From: Gallionellaceae bacterium
GTDB taxonomy: Bacteria > Pseudomonadota > Gammaproteobacteria > Burkholderiales > Gallionellaceae
DNA length: 11,674 bases
Reading direction: 5' to 3'
Assembly (NCBI GenBank): GCA_003445795.1
Contig: DMCN01000106.1
Span: forward strand, 4,416-16,089
In this document: piece after piece, positions 7,449 to 11,674 of the stretch
Layout of the letters: each line of letters opens with the position of its first letter
Position numbering within the stretch: the stretch's first letter is position 1
Notes under the pieces: generated by a model
The model's input: the letters and a program-made list of their open reading frames with translations, nothing else
What the model was told of the DNA's origin: nothing
The model's database searches: none
Translations under genes and position numbers: made by a program

Positions 7449-8267
7449 CTACAAGAACAGATCTGAATACAGCTTCTCCCCCGGATTGACCGCATAGTGG
7501 TCGAGGTTCTTAACACCCGATGCGCGCATCACTTCGTCGTCGATCAGGAAATGACCGCTGAAGGTCTTGCTGTCGCGCAGCAGAATGGCATGCGCCGCAT
7601 CCGCCATGATGGCGGGCTTGCGCGAGGCGCGCAGTATCTCGGGCGGGAAATTGAACTCGATGGCCGCAGTGGCGATGGTGGTACGCGGCCACAGGCAGTT
7701 GCAGGCGATGCCGGCGGCGGCGAACTCCTTCGCCAGCCCGAGCATGACCATGCTCATGCCGAATTTGGAGATGGTGTAGGCGAGATGCTGCGCGAACCAT
7801 CTGGCTTCCAGGTTCAGCGGCGGCGACAGCGTGAGGATATGCGGGTTGGCCGCCTTCTTCAGATGCGGGATGCAGGCCTGCGAGGCGAGAAAGGTCGCGC
7901 GCATGTTCACGTCCCACATCAGGTCCAGCCGCTTGGCCTGCGTCTGCAGCGTCGGCGTGAGACTGATGGCACTGGCGTTGTTGATGAGAACGTCAATACC
8001 GCCGAAATGCGCGGCAGCCTGCTCGACCGCGGCGGTGATGGCCGCCTCGTCGCGCACATCGAGCTGTATCGCCAGCGCCCGCCCGCCCGCGTCTGTCACT
8101 TCCTGCGCCACACTGTGGATGGTGCCCGGCAACTTGGGATGCGGCTCGGCCGTCTTGCCAGTGATGACCACGTTCGCGCCGTCGCGCGCGCAGCACAGCG
8201 CGATCTCGCGGCCGATGCCGCGGGAGGAACCGGTGATGAAGATGGTCTTGTTATGCAGATCGGTCAT
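7449..8267 (-). CDS. Short-chain dehydrogenase/reductase, HSDL2-like
   Basis: This 272-residue NAD(P)-dependent oxidoreductase has a single Rossmann domain. Visible SDR motifs are TGSSRGIG at 12-19 (cofactor), LDV at 69-71, NNAS at 96-99, and the catalytic Ser148, Tyr164 and Lys168 (YTISK). The segments LSPPLNL (147-152 and just before) and WPRTTIATAA (193-202) are typical of the group containing human hydroxysteroid dehydrogenase-like protein 2, which works around fatty-acid metabolism but whose substrate is poorly defined. It lacks the sterol-carrier domain found in the animal protein. The ATG at 8267 is preceded by a weak GGTGA site. It lies 26 bp after fadE and 35 bp before fadD in the same direction, so it probably acts on a hydroxy- or keto-acyl compound in this pathway. 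FabG-like activity is the alternative reading. Confidence 0.88.
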   Translation of the reverse strand: MTDLHNKTIFITGSSRGIGREIALCCARDGANVVITGKTAEPHPKLPGTIHSVAQEVTDAGGRALAIQLDVRDEAAITAAVEQAAAHFGGIDVLINNASAISLTPTLQTQAKRLDLMWDVNMRATFLASQACIPHLKKAANPHILTLSPPLNLEARWFAQHLAYTISKFGMSMVMLGLAKEFAAAGIACNCLWPRTTIATAAIEFNFPPEILRASRKPAIMADAAHAILLRDSKTFSGHFLIDDEVMRASGVKNLDHYAVNPGEKLYSDLFL

Positions 8268-8293
8268 ATCGGATCACCGTTCGCTGTCAGAAT

Positions 8294-10732
8294 CTATTTC
8301 CCTGCCTGCAACTCCTCGGGCGCGAAGTCATCCACCATGATGACCTTGCGCCGCAGCGCGTAGTCGCGCTCCAGCTGCAATGCCTGCTCAGCATCGATGA
8401 GGCCCAGATCACGCGCTTCGGCGATCTGCAGCAACTCTTCGCGTGCCTTGAGCTTGCCGCCCTTGCGCGCCTTCTCCAGTTCGGCCTGCATCGGCTCGCA
8501 CGCCAGCGTGCTGGTGAGCGCCGCTTCCAGTGCGCCGACCGCATCCGCCTCGTCGGGCGAGATGTACATGCCCGCGGTCAGGCGGTCGCGCGCGGCACCC
8601 GGCTTGAGCAGCAGCGAGGCGACCTGGTGGCCAATATGGTCGCTCGGCGGTTGACGCCATTGTCCGAGCGGGAAAATCATCACGCGCAGCACCAGGGCGG
8701 CGAAGCGGTTGGGGAAATTCTGCAGCACGCTGTCGAACGCGGTCTGGATACGGTAGAGGCCGTCCTGCATGCCCCAGTGCAACAGCGGCAGGTCTTCCTC
8801 GAGGCGGCCGTCGTCCTCGAAACGCTTCAGCACGGCGGAACACAGATACATCTGGCTCAGCACATCGCCCAGCCGCGCGGAGAGTTTCTCCTTGCGCTTG
8901 AGCCCGCCGCCAAGCACCAGCATGGCGACATCCGCGGCAAAGGCGAACGCGGCCGAGTAGCGCGTCAAGGCCTGATAGTAGCGCTTGGTCGGCTGCTCGG
9001 TCGGCACGCCGATGATGCGTCCGCCGGTCAGTCCATAGAGCAAGCTGCGCACAGCATTGCTCAAAGTGAAACTGATGTGGCCGAAGAACGCCTCGTCGAA
9101 CTCGCGCACCGCGCGCTTGTTGTTCTGGTCGTGCGCGGCGTGGATCTCTTTCAGCACATAGGGATGTGAACGTATCGCGCCCTGGCCGAAGATGATGAGA
9201 CTGCGCGTGAGGATGTTGGCACCTTCAACGGTGATGCCGATAGGCGTCTGCTGGTAGGAGCGCGCCAAATAGTTGTCGGGGCCAAGGCAGATGCCCTTGC
9301 CGCCGTGCACGTCCATCGCGTCGTTGATGACCATGCGGCCGCGCTCAGTGCAATGGTATTTGACGATGGCAGAGATGACCGAGGGCTTGCCGCCCAAGTC
9401 CACCGCTTGCGCGGTCATGGTACGCGCCGCATCCATCACATACAGGTGACCGCCGATGCGCGTCAGCGCCTCTTCCACGCCCTCGAACTTGCCTACCGGC
9501 ACATGGAACTGTTTGCGCACGCGACCGTAGGCGCCGCTGGTGCGCGCCGCCAGTTTGACGCCGCCGGTCGCGCTGGCCGGCAAGGAGATTGAGCGCCCCG
9601 CCGCGAGGCAATCCATCAGCATGCGCCAGCCGTGGCCGATGCGCATGGTGCCGCCGATGATGTACTCCATCGGGATGAACACATCTTTGCCCGTGGTCGG
9701 TCCGTTGAGGAAGGCGGAGTTGAGCGGGAAGTGGCGGCGTCCCACTTCGACGCCTTGGATATCGGTGGGGATCAGCGCCAGCGTGATGCCGCGCGAGACT
9801 TCCGCTCCCAGCAGGTTCTGCGGATCGTAGAGCTTGAACGCCAAACCGAGCAGCGTTGCCACCGGCGCCAGCGTGATATAGCGCTTCTCCCAAGTGATGC
9901 GCACGCCGAGCACGTTCTGGTGACCGTTGAAATCGCCGTAGCCGACGACTCCGTAATCGGGAATGGCACCCGCGTCGGAACCGGCGAAGGGGCCGGTCAG
10001 CGCGAAGCACGGTACTTCCTTGCCGCTGGCGAGCCCGCGCAGGTATTTGTCCTTCTGTTCCTGGGTGCCGTAATGCAGCAGCAGCTCGGCCGGTCCGAGC
10101 GAATTGGGCACCATCACGGTGACCGCCGCCGTGCCGCTGCGCGAAGCGATCTTGGTGATCACAGCCGACTGGGCCTGGGCGGAGAATTCGAGGCCGCCGT
10201 ATTCCTTCGGGATGATCATGCCGAAGAAACCCTTGTCCTTGATGAACTGCCAGGTCTCCGGCGACAGATCCTGACGCTTGTGGGTGATGTCCCAGTCGTC
10301 CAGCATGGCGCAGAGCTGGTTGACCTCGTTGTCGAGGAAGGCCTGCTCCGCGTCGCTGAGTCCGGTCTTGGGCAGGGCCAGCAGTTGTTTCCAGTGCGGA
10401 TTGCCGCTGAACAGCTCGCCGTCCCAGCCGACCGTACCGGCGTCGAGCGCCTCCTGCTCGGTCTGCGAGACCTGCGGCAAAATCTTGCGGAAGATACCGA
10501 GGATGAAGCTGCTGATCAGCAGACGGCGCAGGGCCGGGATGCCAAAGAGCGCGACGATGACAACCAAGGTGATGTAGATCGCCTGCAGCGCCTCGTCGGA
10601 GAGGCGGCTATCCAGCGCCACGATGGGCACGACCAGCGCGACCATCCCGATCAACCATCCCCAGATGGATGCCCGGAAGAACGCCAGACCGAGAACGACC
10701 GCGATGACCACCACAGCCATGAATATTGACAT
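8294..10732 (-). CDS. fadE: Long-chain acyl-CoA dehydrogenase, FadE type
   Basis: This FAD enzyme makes trans-2-enoyl-CoA from acyl-CoA, the first oxidation of the cycle. At 812 residues it matches the unusually long E. coli FadE (814) rather than ordinary 380-residue acyl-CoA dehydrogenases. Hydrophobic stretches at about 4-20, 23-40 and 51-66 suggest attachment to the inner membrane. The dehydrogenase core follows, with PKEYGG (175-180), ALTGPFAGSDAG (244-255), KYHCTERGR (458-466) and DVHGGKGI (474-481). Glu503 in ITVEGANILTR sits where the catalytic base of medium-chain dehydrogenases lies. The region after about 540 is the FadE-specific C-terminal extension. The ATG at 10732 has GAGGAG 8 bases upstream. 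It is the first gene of the minus-strand cluster, with a candidate promoter just before it. Electrons would pass to electron-transfer flavoprotein, whose genes are not in this window. Confidence 0.96.
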   Translation of the reverse strand: MSIFMAVVVIAVVLGLAFFRASIWGWLIGMVALVVPIVALDSRLSDEALQAIYITLVVIVALFGIPALRRLLISSFILGIFRKILPQVSQTEQEALDAGTVGWDGELFSGNPHWKQLLALPKTGLSDAEQAFLDNEVNQLCAMLDDWDITHKRQDLSPETWQFIKDKGFFGMIIPKEYGGLEFSAQAQSAVITKIASRSGTAAVTVMVPNSLGPAELLLHYGTQEQKDKYLRGLASGKEVPCFALTGPFAGSDAGAIPDYGVVGYGDFNGHQNVLGVRITWEKRYITLAPVATLLGLAFKLYDPQNLLGAEVSRGITLALIPTDIQGVEVGRRHFPLNSAFLNGPTTGKDVFIPMEYIIGGTMRIGHGWRMLMDCLAAGRSISLPASATGGVKLAARTSGAYGRVRKQFHVPVGKFEGVEEALTRIGGHLYVMDAARTMTAQAVDLGGKPSVISAIVKYHCTERGRMVINDAMDVHGGKGICLGPDNYLARSYQQTPIGITVEGANILTRSLIIFGQGAIRSHPYVLKEIHAAHDQNNKRAVREFDEAFFGHISFTLSNAVRSLLYGLTGGRIIGVPTEQPTKRYYQALTRYSAAFAFAADVAMLVLGGGLKRKEKLSARLGDVLSQMYLCSAVLKRFEDDGRLEEDLPLLHWGMQDGLYRIQTAFDSVLQNFPNRFAALVLRVMIFPLGQWRQPPSDHIGHQVASLLLKPGAARDRLTAGMYISPDEADAVGALEAALTSTLACEPMQAELEKARKGGKLKAREELLQIAEARDLGLIDAEQALQLERDYALRRKVIMVDDFAPEELQAGK

Positions 10733-10771
10733 TCTTATTCTCCTCAGTAGGGTCTGTTGTGTATGGGACGA

Positions 10772-10800
10772 ACTTTAACGCCAGCGTGGCACGCTGACAA
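10772..10800 (-). promoter_or_regulatory. fadE: Candidate sigma-70 promoter of the fadE cluster
   Basis: Read on the minus strand, TTGTCA (10800-10795) is followed by a 17-bp spacer and TAAAGT (10777-10772). These match the consensus -35 at five of six positions and the -10 at four of six. The predicted transcript would start about 30 bases before the fadE ATG, leaving room for its ribosome site. It lies at the head of eight same-strand genes, which is where an operon promoter is expected. This is a consensus match made by eye and not proof of activity. Confidence 0.5.
10782..10796. promoter_or_regulatory. Operator-like palindrome inside the fadE promoter spacer
   Basis: CAGCGT and ACGCTG form perfect 6-bp arms around a 3-bp centre (GGC). 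The palindrome lies almost wholly between the proposed -35 and -10 boxes of fadE, where a bound repressor would block RNA polymerase. It does not resemble the E. coli FadR site or the PsrA site as I know them, so the regulator is not named. A TetR- or GntR-family protein sensing acyl-CoA would be the expected kind; that is inference. Confidence 0.45.
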
Positions 10801-10829
10801 TGGATAAATTCCGCACACCGGATGTGGGG

Positions 10830-10847
10830 TCTGACATATATATCAGA
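10830..10847. promoter_or_regulatory. AT-rich imperfect palindrome in the divergent region
   Basis: TCTGACATATATATCAGA equals its own reverse complement at 16 of 18 positions. It lies 36 bases before the plus-strand His/Cys protein gene and about 100 bases before fadE. It could be an operator for the metal-related locus, or an AT-rich promoter element for either direction. A TTGACT hexamer immediately follows (10848-10853), but no convincing -10 box sits at the right distance before the plus-strand ATG. Confidence 0.35.
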
Positions 10848-10882
10848 TTGACTATCAGGCACCACTTTGCCACACTGCGGGC

Positions 10883-11269
10883 ATGTCCAAGCTGACCAGA
10901 AAACTCGTTGCCGTACTGATGCTGCTGTGGTTGCCGCTTTCCGGCGGTAGCGCGCTGGCGGCATCGATATCCATGCAATTACAGCATGGCGGATGTGCTG
11001 AGTCTGCCACCATGCAGGCGAAGGTGGTGCACGAGGATATGACAGCGCATCGCCAGCACCACGAGCAGACCCCTGCCGTAGCGGACACGCAAGACAACAC
11101 CTGCAACGACTGCGGCGTCTGCCATCTGGCCTGCACCGGCTATCTGGCTGTGCCGAGTACCGAGGTTGTCGCGGCACAGGCAACCGAACTTGAAACGACT
11201 CCCTATCTGGTGGTCTTCCACTCCTACACCTCCGCCCCGCTGGTTCCGCCTCCTCTCGCCCGCGCCTGA
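10883..11269 (+). CDS. Secreted small His/Cys protein, possibly metal-binding
   Basis: This 128-residue protein is not a family I can name firmly. Residues 1-26 form a signal peptide (Lys/Arg start, a Leu-rich core, then GGSALA just before the likely cut), so it is probably periplasmic. The mature part has Cys38 plus a tight group Cys74, Cys77, Cys80 and Cys84 with His81 (CNDCGVCHLAC), and further histidines at 35, 50, 56, 59, 60 and 113. This suggests binding of a soft metal such as copper. The C-terminus is Pro-rich (PLVPPPLARA). The next gene, 110 bp on, is a TolC-family efflux protein, and small secreted His/Cys proteins of the CopL or DUF2946 kind are often found ahead of metal-efflux genes. 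The ATG at 10883 has no good ribosome site; the frame stays open upstream to 10835, but no better start was seen. Confidence 0.72.
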   Translation: MSKLTRKLVAVLMLLWLPLSGGSALAASISMQLQHGGCAESATMQAKVVHEDMTAHRQHHEQTPAVADTQDNTCNDCGVCHLACTGYLAVPSTEVVAAQATELETTPYLVVFHSYTSAPLVPPPLARA

Positions 11270-11319
11270 CGCGGGACGAGTCCGTCTGTAGTTTTCACGT
11301 AGCCTGATCTTCGTCCCGC
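11255..11319 (+). promoter_or_regulatory. Two mutually exclusive RNA stems between the His/Cys gene and the efflux gene
   Basis: The segment 11270-11280 can pair with 11255-11264 to form a 10-bp stem with one bulged A and the loop CCTGA, which contains the stop codon of the upstream gene. The overlapping segment 11271-11279 (GCGGGACGA) is also an exact complement of 11311-11319 (TCGTCCCGC). Only one of the two can form. There is no U-run directly after either, so simple termination is doubtful. Control of the downstream efflux gene by translation through the stop codon is a possible reading. Confidence 0.35.
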
Positions 11320-11379
11320 ACCGTTCGGCGGTCGCTCGCGGCTGTCCGATTGCTTTGCAACAGCAAATGGATGCGGAAC

Positions 11380-11674
11380 ATGAAATCACCTTCAATTGTT
11401 TTATCGCTGTTTTGCGCGCTCTGGCTCTCACCGACTGGCGCCGAAGGGCTTTTGGGCAGCAATCTCAACGGTTTGCTGGACTACGCGCGCGAACACAATC
11501 CCGAACTGGCCGCCACGCGCTATGAGGCCGAGGCGGCGCGACAACGCAGCGAAGCGGCCGATGCCCTGCCCGACCCGGTGTTGCGTACCGAGTTGATGGA
11601 CATCACCAACGAGGGTTCGACCGGCACGCGCTTGCTGCCCTCGCAGGTCGGCGCTACGAAATACACGCTGATGC
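11380..11674 (+). CDS. TolC-family outer-membrane efflux protein, 5' part only
   Basis: The first 98 codons are present and the gene continues past the right edge. Residues 1-22 look like a signal peptide (MKSPSIVLSLFCALWLSPTG). The mature start, LLDYAREHNPELAATRYEAE, is the helical repeat typical of outer-membrane factors of tripartite pumps. It is followed by the PDPVL motif common in CzcC- and CusC-like proteins, and a typical YTLM segment near the edge. Such proteins form the outer-membrane channel for an RND pump and a periplasmic adaptor, which would be expected downstream. No lipobox cysteine is evident. Two in-frame ATGs exist, at 11371 and 11380; the second is chosen because GGA lies about 8 bases before it. 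The His/Cys protein just upstream suggests heavy-metal rather than drug export, but this is not proven. Confidence 0.85.
   Translation, partial: MKSPSIVLSLFCALWLSPTGAEGLLGSNLNGLLDYAREHNPELAATRYEAEAARQRSEAADALPDPVLRTELMDITNEGSTGTRLLPSQVGATKYTLM

Noticed and set aside
5578..7497. A 639-codon open frame on the plus strand opposite the acyl-CoA synthetase
   Set aside because: Its product is rich in His, Arg, Gln and Val with no recognisable domain, as expected for the complement of a GC-rich gene; the minus-strand frame carries all the motifs of a known enzyme.
9632..10729. A 365-codon plus-strand frame opposite fadE
   Set aside because: Same composition bias and no motifs; the opposite strand is an unambiguous FadE.
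11255..11280. A rho-independent terminator after the His/Cys gene
   Set aside because: The hairpin is strong but no run of T follows within the usual few bases, and it overlaps the stop codon; it is reported as a possible regulatory structure instead.

Overview
The window is a high-GC stretch (about 65% by hand count in the enzyme genes) holding the bulk of a long-chain fatty-acid beta-oxidation cluster on the minus strand. A divergent locus at the right edge looks like the start of a metal-efflux operon. Codon and base composition, an E. coli-sized FadE, an outer-membrane FadL and a TolC-family protein all indicate a Gram-negative proteobacterium. I lean towards a betaproteobacterium, but the sequence alone does not fix the genus.

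Minus strand, in order of transcription (right to left): fadE acyl-CoA dehydrogenase (8294-10732), a short-chain dehydrogenase of the HSDL2-like kind (7449-8267), a long-chain acyl-CoA synthetase (5608-7413), a YciA-type acyl-CoA thioesterase (5201-5605), a FadL-type outer-membrane transporter (3898-5133), a FadN-type hydroxyacyl-CoA dehydrogenase/enoyl-CoA hydratase (1335-3830), a small two-helix membrane protein of unknown function (922-1281) and a thiolase running off the left edge (1-892). Gaps are 2 to 67 bp, so one operon is plausible, perhaps subdivided by a perfect 10-bp stem-loop between fadL and fadN. Together the genes cover uptake (FadL), activation to acyl-CoA (FadD), the first oxidation (FadE), hydration and second oxidation (FadN), and thiolysis (FadA). 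The thioesterase could relieve acyl-CoA build-up. A candidate promoter with a palindrome in its spacer lies just before fadE.

Plus strand: a secreted His/Cys-containing small protein (10883-11269) is followed by the N-terminal part of a TolC-family outer-membrane efflux protein (11380 to the edge). The RNA between them can fold in two mutually exclusive ways. The 150-bp divergent region 10733-10882 carries two palindromes.

Most of the window is ordinary, well-known metabolism. The less explained items are the AT-richer membrane-protein gene wedged between fadN and fadA, the operator-like palindromes, and the His/Cys protein with its possible switchable leader. No RNA genes, CRISPR arrays, insertion sequences or attachment sites were seen, and no gene-free stretch exceeds 300 bases.
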